From positions 71,552,400 to 71,616,399 of the forward strand of contig OY829328.1 in the NCBI GenBank assembly GCA_963691655.1: 64,000 bases of DNA. The letters run 5' to 3'. The notes beneath the pieces are model-generated. The model searched no databases and was not told where the DNA came from. It saw only the letters and a list, made by a program, of their open reading frames with translations. Origin of the DNA: Toxonevra muliebris. Lineage: Eukaryota > Arthropoda > Insecta > Diptera > Pallopteridae. Both the position numbers and the translations under genes were made by a program. Positions 23,544-35,400 of this stretch are shown in pieces (the stretch's first letter is position 1; every line of letters starts with the position of its first letter).

Positions 23544-24181
23544 TTTAGTTATAAAGGATATTGTAAAATTTAGAATGAACGGAACACAATATCCAGATAC
23601 ACAACACATCCAAATTCTCTGAAACAACAGATTCTCCTTCAATCCTTTTCAGTCCTTTATATATTGATATGTTCAACAAGCTTGCAAAGTAAATGAATGA
23701 TTGATTATCGCTGAATCATTTATGCCAACCATAAACAAATTCAATTTCAATTTCATCGCTTTATTTATTTGGGCTAAATATAAAGAAAATTATTCCACAA
23801 ATTATATATTCTAATTAGCGAATGCAATGTGAATTAAATTTTAAAAGGATGTTGAAAATAAGTTCTTGTTGTAATTTGAATGTAATATTTTTCAATGCAC
23901 TTTAATTTTAGTTAATTTTAGTTTTAGCTATATAATTGTATATCCATGTAATATGTTTTCATTCCTTCAAGTATGTGGTATTTTTTTACATTAATGTATT
24001 ATAATATTTTTCATATTTTGTTATTATTTTCTTTAAAATTAAAAAAATATTGTTGATAATTTATATTACTCCACAAACGTTTTATGTTTTGTTCGCGAAT
24101 GAAAGACTTCAAACTTAGAATCGGATACTTTTCAGATTAAAAGTAATGCATAGACCGAGTAGATGAGTGGGCCCACCTCAC
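23544..24181. other. 3' flank of the zinc-finger gene
   Basis: AT-rich, no gene. No perfect AATAAA occurs close to the stop; ATAAACAAATTC-type variants occur near 23731. Confidence 0.4.
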
Positions 24182-24185
24182 TTAA

Positions 24186-24640
24186 CCCTCTAGTTCCAAT
24201 GGGTGCCTCTAGACAGCCTTCATCAAAACGGATGTAATTACCACCTTAATAGTTTTTTTAATGCTATTTATGCGTATTACAGAAGTTAGTGACAGTCAAA
24301 GTCGAATATATTTGTGGACAATTAATAATTTTGATTGAATTTGAGATGAAAGTAAAAAAATAAATAAAATACTTACCGTCATTGCAGCCAGATAAAAAAA
24401 AACTAGCTGTGAGTAGCTAGGAATTTGAATTTGTTTATATAAAATATTTAATTAATTAAAACAAATCGATAAAAAGTTTATTCAACAACAAATACTTTTA
24501 AGCATTCAACCTTTTCGGCTTCATAAATCCACGTCCATTAAATTTTTTAGGGTTTTGAGATCAGATTTATGCTTTTTTACATAAAAATTGGTCAAACCAA
24601 ATTTTTTTTTAAGCTAATCAAAAATTCAGGAACTAGAGGG
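24186..24640. mobile_element. piggyBac-like MITE, TTAA/TAAA flanks
   Basis: The left end CCCTCTAGTTCC directly follows TTAA (24182-24185). The right end GGAACTAGAGGG directly precedes TAAA (24641-24644), one base from TTAA. A 12-bp perfect inverted repeat starting CCCT beside TTAA is the pattern of piggyBac-superfamily elements. The 455-bp interior has no coding capacity, so it is non-autonomous. Confidence 0.7.
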
Positions 24641-24689
24641 TAAAAGCAAATACTAGTTATTAAATTGTGAACAGATATCGTGGACGAAA

Positions 24690-25047
24690 ACAATAAATTA
24701 ATTTCTTTCTCGCTGGGTTATAGAGAAATTAAGTACCGTTGCTCAGGTGGTACCGCACCAAAGAAACAAGCGACCATTTGCTTCGGAATGCTTCGAGCGC
24801 GAACAACTTTTAATGGATTTGGCTCATTTATAAACACCCATATAGTCGACTGCTATTTACTTTCTGGCTCATATGCATAGATCCATGATTCGTAACCTGT
24901 CACGATCTTATACACATCTTTTGACCCACCAACGTTATGGTTTTTGATCATTTTCTTGCACCAGTCAACACGAGCCTTTTTTAGCCAAATGATTATGCAA
25001 TATCTTATGCATGCTGGTAGAACTAATATCATCTTACTATGAAGCAA
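24690..25047 (-). pseudogene. Dead mariner transposase fragment
   Basis: The minus strand reads ARVDWCKKMIKNHNVGG, then DVYKIVTGYESWIYAYEPES, a TAA stop in place of the next Gln codon, STIWVFINEPNPLKVVRARS and KQMVACFFG. This is the central part of an irritans-type mariner transposase. The first catalytic Asp of the family motif TGDE is Tyr here (TGYE). With the internal stop, the element is inactive. N- and C-terminal parts and terminal repeats were not found. Confidence 0.85.
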
Positions 25048-26282
25048 GTACGTCTATATTTTTCATAAATCGAAGTTTCCATTGGTTTTACAACTATAAA
25101 AAATAAAGCTATCTGACATAAAAACCATTCTTATTGGAAGCATAACACCACTTAAAAGTCCGAAAATGTAGTTTTTAGTACTTTTGTGTTAGAGTTGCAT
25201 TTTCGCACAGCAGTTTCACGAGCCCAACTGGAGCTCCTCAATCGTATTCAACATCGAACGATATAGCTAATAGGAGGCAGTAGGGTTTATTCAATCCTTG
25301 GAACTTCATAGAAACGTAGCCTGCGTGACTCTATTATACCGCTATTTTCATGATGGATTTTCTGCGACTGCAAAGTTTCAAATGAAAATCGTTAAATGTA
25401 AATTGTACCGATATCAAAATTTTCATTTCTTTGTTTCCTCTTTCAGTTGACTAAAAAAAAAAAAAATAAAGTTCTAATCTTTCTTTTTCTTTAACAGTAG
25501 ATTCTTCTTTTTTTTTTTTTTTTTTGTTTAGTAAATAAATATTAAACTGTATGAATACGTTTAATAAACCTTTTTCACAAATTACCATAATTACAAAACA
25601 TCCTCGCTCGAATACGATTTATGTACGTCATAAAAATGAATGCAACAACGAAAAATCCAAATGCTTTTCTTTCATTTTCCTGAATTTAGAAGGGATGGAT
25701 AACGAGGTTGGTTTGATAAGGTAAACTGAATAAATTTAAAGTTGTATGCATTAGCAGGGGTTGCCTGCCAAATGATGCCAAACAAACTAAATAAGGGAAA
25801 CGGAAACTGTAGCTGATGATGCCAAACAAACATTTTTATATGCATTTACTTAGCAAACATCGTACTTTTCTTCTCACATAAAATTTATAATGGAAGTTGT
25901 AAAAAGAAAAACACGTGATTTTGTTTTTTTTGCTTTACTTTTGAAGAATGAGAAAGGTTAAAATTTCTTATTATTATAGCTTATCTCATGATGGTTGATT
26001 ATTTACAAAGGCGTTTAGCTTAATTCTCAAAGTTATGATTATAAATATACAAATATATTCACAAAGAAACATGGTGTATATTTTAGGATACTGAACCGTA
26101 GCTTCATACTGGTACAATATAAGATACTGCGTGAAAGTATTTTGTTTATTTTGGTTAAAAGAAACAAAAAATTATTTGAAATATGTTAACTTTTGTTTTT
26201 TGCAATTTTTTTAAACAAATCATATGTTAAGAAAAAAATAAATCCCTTATTTGATGTTAATTCATTTTAAAAATTCGTGCTT
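25048..26282. other. AT-rich spacer
   Basis: No gene recognised. Long homopolymer runs (A at about 25450-25465, T at about 25508-25526) break the reading frames. A partial internal duplication of 'CCAAATGATGCCAAACAAAC/GATGATGCCAAACAAAC' occurs at about 25768-25831. Confidence 0.45.
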
Positions 26283-26595
26283 ATTATCAATAGCCTAGTG
26301 GATAGTGCACTAGACTTTCATCTGGGAGGTTCGGGTTCGATTCCCGTCTTCGTCTGGTGGTTAATTTTCATTACTTTCTTATATTCACTATCAATATAAA
26401 GTGTATGAGAATTATAAGATAGTGTACAAGTACACACATTGGTTGGTAATGGCAAAACCACCAAGCCGATAAAAAAAATTGCCACACCGCCGTTCGGAAT
26501 CGGCGTTAAACTGTAGGTCCAACTATGTGGTATCACAATGGGCCGTTCAGGCCTAAGTGTGTCTCTCGACAGCCACTCCAACCTAACCTAACCTT
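26283..26595 (+). mobile_element. tRNA-derived SINE
   Basis: A tRNA-like head with an A-box (TAGCCTAGTGG, 26291-26301) and a perfect B-box (GGTTCGATTCC, 26334-26344) is followed by a tRNA-unrelated body with CGGCGTTAAACTGTAGGTCC and a tail of CCTAACCTAACC. The outer ends of the tRNA-like part do not pair as an acceptor stem, so it is a SINE rather than a tRNA gene. The internal boxes would recruit RNA polymerase III. Confidence 0.8.
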
Positions 26596-29065
26596 GGGTT
26601 TAGCACATTTCTAAACAGGACTATAATGAAATCTTTTCCAAAAAATAAATTCTAAAACAAACCAATAAGGAACTAATTTATTTAGAGAGTCGGGGAAATT
26701 TAACCAAGAAATCGGAACTGATACACCGCTCTATAAATACTCTTAAGTTAAAATTCTAATTTTAATATTCATATGCAATAATTTAAAATTACTTACCACT
26801 TTTCATCTTCCGTCGCTGAATTCAACGACCAATGTGGGGATAAAATTTGGGTTAGTCTTGAATTCTGCTATTTTGTTCTTTAAAGTTATATTTTGTTGCA
26901 CCACCTTAATGTGTTATTATATTTATTATTATTGTTTTAATGAAAGATCGTGAGAGCTAGTATCTACGCACTTTTTGGCAAGAGATTAAAAGTGTACGTG
27001 AATATGAAGAAAATTTTATATTTACTAGATTTATGTATGTATATTGTCAAACAACAACAGATATATATACTTATGTACATATGTATGGATGCCTACATAG
27101 ACATGGGTATTCATACACAAAAAATATTCTTACTTAATTTATTTTAACCTTAGCCCTTTGTTGTACTTACACAAGTAAGTATAAAAGAAAAATTACAAAA
27201 CCAGATTTTTGTAAATTTTGTAAAGAAACATGATTTTGTTTTCAGAAATAAAGAAACACACATTTATACTTACATATATGCTTTGCAAAAGTATACATTT
27301 GCATATATGTATGTATGTATGAATGTTTATGTATAAGTACATTGTATATATATGTATGTAGTATGTACTATATTAATTCGGTTTTTATTCCTTTGTTTGA
27401 GCCCCTTGACTGAACCAAGGTAAATCTAGGTTGTGTATGCAAAGTTAACCGTGTATAACTTTTCGTTACTGTTACTTTGTGTGCATTGTATATAACGGTA
27501 ATAACAATAATACCGTTGTTGTTAGCTGCAACACACCTTTACAAGGATTATTTAATCGATATTCCAAGCAGCAACAGCAACGTGATTATTGGTGGTAGGA
27601 TGGGGTTGAATGGAGAATTTTTTCTTCAAATTTTATGCTTGTTTTACGCTTTACCCACATTTTAAAACTGAAGGCATGTATAAAAAGGTAACTGTAATAA
27701 CTTTAGTATATATAGAGTTTATAAGAAGACTAATATTCGGGTACAGCATAATTTTGTTCGACTGTACCATATATTGAACCCTGACTTAATGCGTACCAAA
27801 CCAGCACATACCACTTATGGTACAGTAGCCACTCTTATGTATTCCGTAAAATTTTTATAAGAATTAGAAAATTTTGACAATTTTTAAGAAAATTTCGACA
27901 ATTTTTGAGAAAATTTTGACAGTTTTTCAGAAAATTCATAATTGTTTTTATTCCTTTTTTATATTTATATTTATTTTCATGGTCCAAACGAAAAACTTGT
28001 TTAAAATGGGCACGAAAAAAGAAATTTCAGCCTAGAATGGAGGTATTTTGAAGACCATTGACATGCTATTTAAACCAAGTTTAAATCATGTCATAACTTC
28101 AAGCAGCTAAAACTATTGAGCAATTTAAGAAAAAAAAAATCGAGAGTGACTAAATAAAGTCAACTCGGTGCACTTCTTAACCTGAAATAATGTGTACAGA
28201 AGGTCAAAGCGCAACCCCTGAGGATACAGACGTTCCATGATTCGACAGATATACATACATTTGTCGTTATATCATGATCATTAGACCATGTATTAGCTAT
28301 GGAAGGGTAATCTGGACAAAACAGATAACTTGCCTGTAACCTACATCTTGCGTTTCCTCGGGACTTGATTTTGAACACGACAATAGTTTTACTAATAACT
28401 AGTAACGAGGTACACCAAAAAAAGAACTGGTGTCTGAATGAATCTGAATTAGAATATTTCTTTAAAGACATAACCATTGCATGGTACTAAGATAGGTCAT
28501 CAGACGTACAGGTGTTTTTTGGTCTTAGGAAAAAATACCACGAGTCACTGGATAAGCTCCTATTTCAAAACAAAAAAAATATATATGCATAAATCCCTCT
28601 CTAATTAATTTAGTCTAAGCAAAAAAAAAAAAACAGCGAAATATTGTGACCATTTCAGAAAACAGAAAGCAATCGAAGAAAGCCTGAAACCTCCTATAAT
28701 CAGTTCTATACTGGTTTGGGAATCTTGATAGGAGTACAACAATCTACGGTCTTAAAACTGAGTCCTTCCAGACGGGTTAGCTAGGAAAGATCCATTCACT
28801 CTCTTCATGGGTCTATAACAAAAGGAGTAGGAGTGTACTCTCTCCTCTCCAATATGGATTTCAGAACGCATGCACATGTAAACAAAACCAGAGCTTTTAA
28901 ATGAAAATAATCCCTCTTAAAATTCAATAATATATTCTTTGGGTAAAAGTTAATTTTTACATTGGCTCTATTTATTATTCGAAAGTACATATATTTTCAA
29001 ATTTCATTGAACAATTAAAGATTATATTCGCCAACTCAAGAATATCTTATAAAAAATAACATTAG
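26596..29065. other. AT-rich intergenic region upstream of ECM29
   Basis: No gene recognised. It contains TATG/ATAC microsatellite tracts (about 27000-27100 and 27260-27365) and an imperfect repeat of 'GACAATTTTTxAGAAAATTT' units at about 27870-27940. The minus-strand frame 28160-28477 (105 codons) has no domain that I recognise and irregular composition. Confidence 0.45.
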
Positions 29066-29069
29066 CCCC

Positions 29070-29222
29070 GTTTTTTACCCGTTTACACTATGACAAAATG
29101 AATATCGTTACAATTTGTTGATTCTCAACAACACATTTAGACTAAAAGCAACCGTTATGTATCTTTTCCATACAAACTTTAACGATATTCGGTTTTTCAT
29201 AAGGTAAATGAGTAAAAACACA
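29070..29222. repeat. Fold-back element with ~50-bp inverted arms
   Basis: The left arm (29070-29118: TTTTTTACCCGTTTACACTA, then GAATATCGTTACAATTTG) and the reverse complement of the right arm (29172-29222: TTTTTACTCATTTACCTTAT, then GAATATCGTTAAAGTTTG) pair over about 50 bp with mismatches around a ~50-bp loop. It lies about 190 bp upstream of the ECM29 ATG. It could be a small MITE or part of the promoter. Confidence 0.6.
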
Positions 29223-29413
29223 AAGTCATTTTTATTGTTTTTTTTACCCCCTTAGCATATGGGTAAAAATTTCACTACAGTAATTTGCAACCATGTATTC
29301 ACACAACTAATACGAATGAGAAGATAGAGACAAAGAAAAAACAAAACAAAAGTAAATTTGTCATAAAATATTTGACAGTTAAGGAAAATACACGGAAAAA
29401 GAAAAAATAAAAA

Positions 29414-32400
29414 ATGTCATCAACACCTACTGATGAAATTGGTAAAAAAATTAAATTAATATTTAAAATAATAATACATTCCTAATATAATAATAAAATA
29501 CTATAAAGTAAAGTGCATAGTTGAATATAATAAAATGTCAAATGAAAATTATAAAAGGGAATAGGAGTAAAAATGAAATTCGTTTAGACAATTGACTCCA
29601 GACAACACAGAAAATTTTACTGAATTTATAATTTCTTTTGCTTGGTAATTAATAAATTTTTTATAAGTTAACGTTTTATTGTGCATTTAGTATTGCTGGA
29701 GCGTGTGTTGCTACGCTTAGGATGCGCTGACACCGATGAACAACTGGAGAAATGTGTGTTACGTTTTCTTACGCCGGTTATAGTGAAGATATCCTCACCG
29801 AATGATGATGTTCGTGCGAAGGTGAGTCGAAATACTTTTATATTTTTTTATAATTGAAAAACATTTTCTATTATATTTAATTTCTTATTAGGTTGTGGAA
29901 GTTTTAACTCATATAAAGCGTCGCGTTACATCGCGTCCGCAAGTGCAAATTCCTGTTGAAGCTTTACTTGATCAATATAAGGGTGCTGATAGTTCTCCTT
30001 TTTTGCAAAATTTTGCAATTATATTTATTACTATGGGCTATCCACGTCTTTCATTGGAGCAACGTAGTGCTTTGGCTGCAAAAGTGGTTGGATGTGAGGA
30101 AAAATTAGAGAATTATCAAGATAAGTATGTGTCGAAATGTTTTGTTTTATGCTAATAAAAATGGTATTTTTTTTTTTAAATTGCATAAGTTAAATTAAAA
30201 TTAGTCTTGTATTAACTTTTTGACTGCCATTAAGGGTCAGCGAAGGTGGTATTGTAGGTATTGCAACGTCACATTTCGGAAATATTTCTGATTATGGTTT
30301 TCCACAGAAAATAGCCCGTTGTGCTACAACTTTGCGTTAGTAACAAAATAAAATTGGCAATTACGCGTGTAATTTTTGTGTGAAATCATCTTCAATTTAA
30401 GAGAGAGGTTATTAGATTTCCAACTTTGCAACCATTTCAAAGACCTAAACATAATTCATTCTTTAAGCAGGTATCTGCAATTATGAATCTAAAACTGAAA
30501 TTACTTATTACTGATTTTAGGCCTCACTCATTCTCAGGAATTTTCTGTATAATTGTCGTCCTTTTCAGCCCTTAATTTTCTAATTACTTTCTAGAACTTA
30601 TTCAATACGTAAAAACTGATATCTCTGTCTCTCCAAATTCAGCTGTTATCTGCTTTGGAAAGATTCAACTGAAATTGGACATTATTGTTTATAGGTTCCA
30701 CTCCTAAAAAGAAGAATGTATTTATTATTTAGTTGTTTTCAACCTTGAGCTTTTGCTTTCTTATTCTATCCTGTCCTCCTAATCCTCTTAGATGCTTGAC
30801 ATTCCCAGCCAAGAGGTTGTGCCGTGTAGGAAATTTTTTAACTGTCGAGCATTAAATCCCTGCGTAGAAGTTCAAAACACAGACATATAAGCAATGACGA
30901 CCTATCCTATCTTACCAATCCTAAATATTTTTCCAATCCTATCCTACCTATCATATCATACAGTATTCAAGCTCATCCTATCATTCCTACCCTATCAATA
31001 ATACATATCCTTACAACCTTTTCATGTGTTATCATACCATATCCAATTTTCCCATTGCTATGGCTTTCTGTAATCTTGGTCTGTAGACTACAGCCTCTCA
31101 ATTTTAGATCCAATAGTGTACCAAACTTGTGCACCGGGTATAATTGTGAAGGCTTTGTTTTTCCATATCTGACGACCACTTATAACAACTTCAAATTTTC
31201 GGGAAAATACATGTATTTTATTCATAAAGTCAGTGAGTTTCAGGTAAGGACTGTCTTGAAATATGCTCAAAATTGATAGGTGTCCTGTAAAATCACCACT
31301 TTTGAAACCACTGCTTACATTAGGCAGTTTAAGGGCACTTAAGTGCAGCAGAGGAAGTCCAATTATTGCCCCAAGTGCAATGGGGCACGTTTTCATTGTC
31401 CTGTAATACCCATAGGCGATGAAGGTTTCTTAACTCAAATTGCACCCTCGCTTGCTGTGTTTTTGGTCACCAGGCAATTGTTGCATAGGTGACCATGGGT
31501 TTGATAACTGTTTGGTATGACCAGTGCGTCATTTTTAGTCTCAGACCTCATGTTTTTCCGTAAAGGCCATGTAATGCCCTTGCCACATTTTTAACAGTAT
31601 TAGAAAGGTGTGAGTTCCAGGAGAGCTTTAAACCAAGGGTCACCCAAACGGTCAATTGCGACCCTTTAACATTGCAATCGTCCACCTTACAATCATGGGC
31701 GACTTCTTTAACCCACAGAGCCCTTTCGATTTATTCCGTTAAGCTATGTATGGCGTTTTTCGTGGATGTTTGGGAGACTCTTTCTGTTCTGTCTTTTCAT
31801 AATTATATATTAATTTTAAACTCCAGGCTCTTTATGCTTTTACTACCAATATTGGGTGAAATTATTGTTCCCGAGGATCCAGCAAAACGAAAGGAAGTAT
31901 TAAATTTAGAAAACAAACCGGCTCTGCGTCGTAATTTCCTTATACTCTTACAAGATGTTTTGCTATTACCATATGGAGTGGCCCAAACGCACGACATACC
32001 ACCCGGCATGAGTCCGTACTCATTGAAACGTATAATGATTAACAACTGGAAAGCTGAAGAATTAGAAAAGGTAAATACATTGCACAGATAAATTTAATAT
32101 ATATCAATTTTTTTTTTTTTTTACTTACTTTTTCGCAGATTAAAAAAGGCATAGTACGCTTCATTTGCACAGGCGTTTTTACTGATACAGAGACATTTAT
32201 ATTGCTAGTGCTAGCATCGTCAGATACACGTTTTAGCGTTGCTACTCCCGCCATTGCGGAGTTAAGTAAAGTATGCACTATGCTGGACTTTTCCGAACCA
32301 CAAGTTACCGCACCGTTGTATACGCTCTTCTCAGGCAATAATTCTCAAAATCCCGAACGAAAAACGATGCCATGCTGTGCACGTGTGCGTCAGAAATTGC

Positions 32401-35400
32401 TACAATATTTAATAAAATGTCGCGGTAAAGGCATAAATACACCAAAGGGTATACAAGTAATATTCGAGGGACTATTCGGAGCGAACACAAGTCAAAAGTG
32501 TAAAGTGCTAGCTTTACAATTTGCTGAAAATCTTATTAAAGAGTATGTTTTGCAATATATAAACTCATGCTATATAGGTACATATTATAATTTGTAATTG
32601 TTTTATAGTGGCCCCATTGAAATTGTTTCGAAAGTATCAAAAGTAATACTCACAGGCATTACGAAACTCATTGGCCGTGATTCAAATGAGCCCGCAGATG
32701 TACAAAATGCGGCCTACTCTGCGTTGGCGCAGCTAGCACATACTTGCCCCAGTGTTGTTAATCAAGATTTAAAAATAATACTTTCATATTTTAATCATTT
32801 GGCAAATGCTACACCCGACTTACATTCATCCATACGTGAGGCATTAGTTGCTATGGCGCCAGCGTTTGCTTGGCAAAAAACTCAGATCGCAAGTGGTGAT
32901 GATAAAAATAAATTAAAATCGGAAGATGAAATGCAATTGAGTGGACAACAACATTTATTACTAGCTATGCTTTCCGATAATGCTGAAACAAAGATACATA
33001 TTGTGCAAAATGTGACGGCGGTCTTCCTTAACACTTGCTATCCAGAGTATTATGCGCCAGCAAGATTTTTATTATTACTCATAGCAGGAGAACGGTAAGA
33101 TTTATTGAATTTAATACAAAATTTACTAATAAATATTTAACATATTGCATTTTTAATTTAGCAATTCTCTGCGTGAAAGTGTCACAACTTCCTTGTATGG
33201 TGTCTCTAAAAAAGATCATATTAATTATAGTATGCTCTCTTCCATTGATTATCCAGAAAAATCAGCTGATGATTTTAGTAAACTATCGCCAGAGCAGCGA
33301 CGTGTTATTTTACCAAGCTTCAAATCAATGATGCAGCATGTTAACAGTATGGCGGAAAAGCGTTTGACTAAAAGTTCTTCCTATGTTGTTGTTGGTCATA
33401 CAAAACTAGCATTTAGTTTAGACGTATATGAAGAGGTAATCTATAAAATGCACATACCAATCCACTTACTTACTCATTAACTTGTATAATGCATAGATTT
33501 TAGATTATTTACGCATGTGTCTATGGTATTCAGTTGGTGTTAAATCCATGCCAGGCGATGAAAAGTATATGTATCAATTAAAAAAATACATTTCAGCCAA
33601 TTACGAGGAGAGCAATAATAATGAATTGCATCAATATTTGAAATTTGTACAACGCAGTGTTGAAGCCAAACGAAGTATGTAAATTATTTATAAATAGTTT
33701 TTTTTTTTTCATTATTTCATATTTTTTCTTTTTTTTTTATAGCTGAATCGAATTTACTTTGCTTGTATGATTTATTGAATGCTGCGCCTGAACTTTTAGC
33801 CAAATCTCAAATACATTTAATGGAACCTTTGAGTAATTCTCTGAAAGATGTTTCTGAAACAATGCGCATTCATGTTGCACAGATTTATGGGATTTTATTA
33901 GCTTACGGTTATGATGATAAAGAATTTGATGAAAAGGTAAAAATTCATTTTATTATTTACTCATTTCTTTATTTTTTTACACATACATTTATACGATATT
34001 TTTAGATTGGTGAAATCCTTACTGCTTTACCCCAAAAATCTTTAGAAAATAGGCATGGTTGGCTTTTGGTTTTGGGCCATGCTTTTAGCAAGAAAATTGA
34101 TGTACTAAGCAAAACAAAATCATCGAAAGATTTTGCTCAGTGGACGAAATTTGTGGATACTGTTAAAGTTATTGGTATGTATATAAATAATAGATATAAA
34201 TTACATTATTTAGCTGAAAATTAATAATGACAGTGAAGTAATAGTAATAGGAAGTAATGCGGAAGTACATAGAAAAAAGAAAACTTAAAAAATTATTTAA
34301 AAAAATGTAAAAATCGTTTATCATAATTCAAAATTTGAAACTTTTGAGCTATTGATACAGAACCTTTCCCCTTTGATCCCTCAACTGACACAATCTGAAG
34401 AGCAGATGTAGAATATGTAGGAATAATATGAGTCGTTGCGTGCAAAAGTGGTGTAAGTCAAATCAGATTTTTGAAAATACATTGGTTTTGTAGAAGTGCT
34501 GTGCAAAATAGAGCTCTTATACAATTTTTTCCCCCGATGTACAGGCAGCTTCATAATACACATGTTCTACTTAGATGTACACCTTTTTTGTAGGGAACTA
34601 AATGAAAATTATTGCCTGAAGGGGAAAACCCAAATAATAAAAAAACTGACTTACACCACTTTTGCACGCAACGCAACGCAAAATAAAGCGATGTATAATA
34701 TTATTTACAGTCGATTGTAAAGAAAAAAATCTACATTCCTTTTAATTAGTTGCAAACTTTAAATCACCAAGAAAAAAAGTACCAAAGTAAGTGAAAAAAC
34801 AGAACGAGTCAAAATCGGCTGTACTAACGATTTTACACCGATTTTTAACGTTTGCCTTTTATTTGTTTGCTTGCATCTCTGTTCCACTCATGTAAAACAA
34901 ATAACAAAAAAGCAACAGAAATACAACATCGGTCGGTCGAAATCGTTGTGTATAAAAGCTGTTGCCGATTGAACAAAATAACAAAAGAGAATATGTAAAA
35001 ATCGGTGAGAAAAGTCGGGCACAAATCGGTGTGTGTAAAAGCAGACTTAGTATTTTTTATTTTTAGTTTCGTTTTATATCAGGAGCACAAACATTATCAG
35101 CAAACGATACCTTTCAAGCAAGGGAGTGCAAACACAATTCATAGAGTTTGCACTTACTAAAATTAAAAGGTTTGTGCTCACATACATAACCTCTCAAAAA
35201 TTACAAGAGGTTTTCACTTATTGAGAGAACGAATCGTATGATATTCGGTTTATTTTCGTTTTCTGCACAAACTACATGTTCCGCGGTACCGATGTTTTTA
35301 GAAAAAGAGAAAGAGAGTGAACACATAGACAATAATGGCCGAAATAAGGTGAATTTATACGAGGTTTACTTTTGATTGCTTGTATACTTTTTTCCCTCAT

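Noticed and set aside
26283..26355. tRNA gene on the plus strand
   Set aside because: A- and B-boxes are present, but 5' and 3' ends do not pair as an acceptor stem and a SINE body follows.
28160..28477. 105-codon minus-strand frame upstream of ECM29
   Set aside because: No recognisable domain, irregular composition, AT-rich spacer; not supported as a gene.
33504..33674. Alternative acceptor for ECM29 exon 8 at the second AG (33502-33503)
   Set aside because: That join shifts the frame to a reading with an early stop; the acceptor at 33495-33496 gives a conserved-looking open exon.
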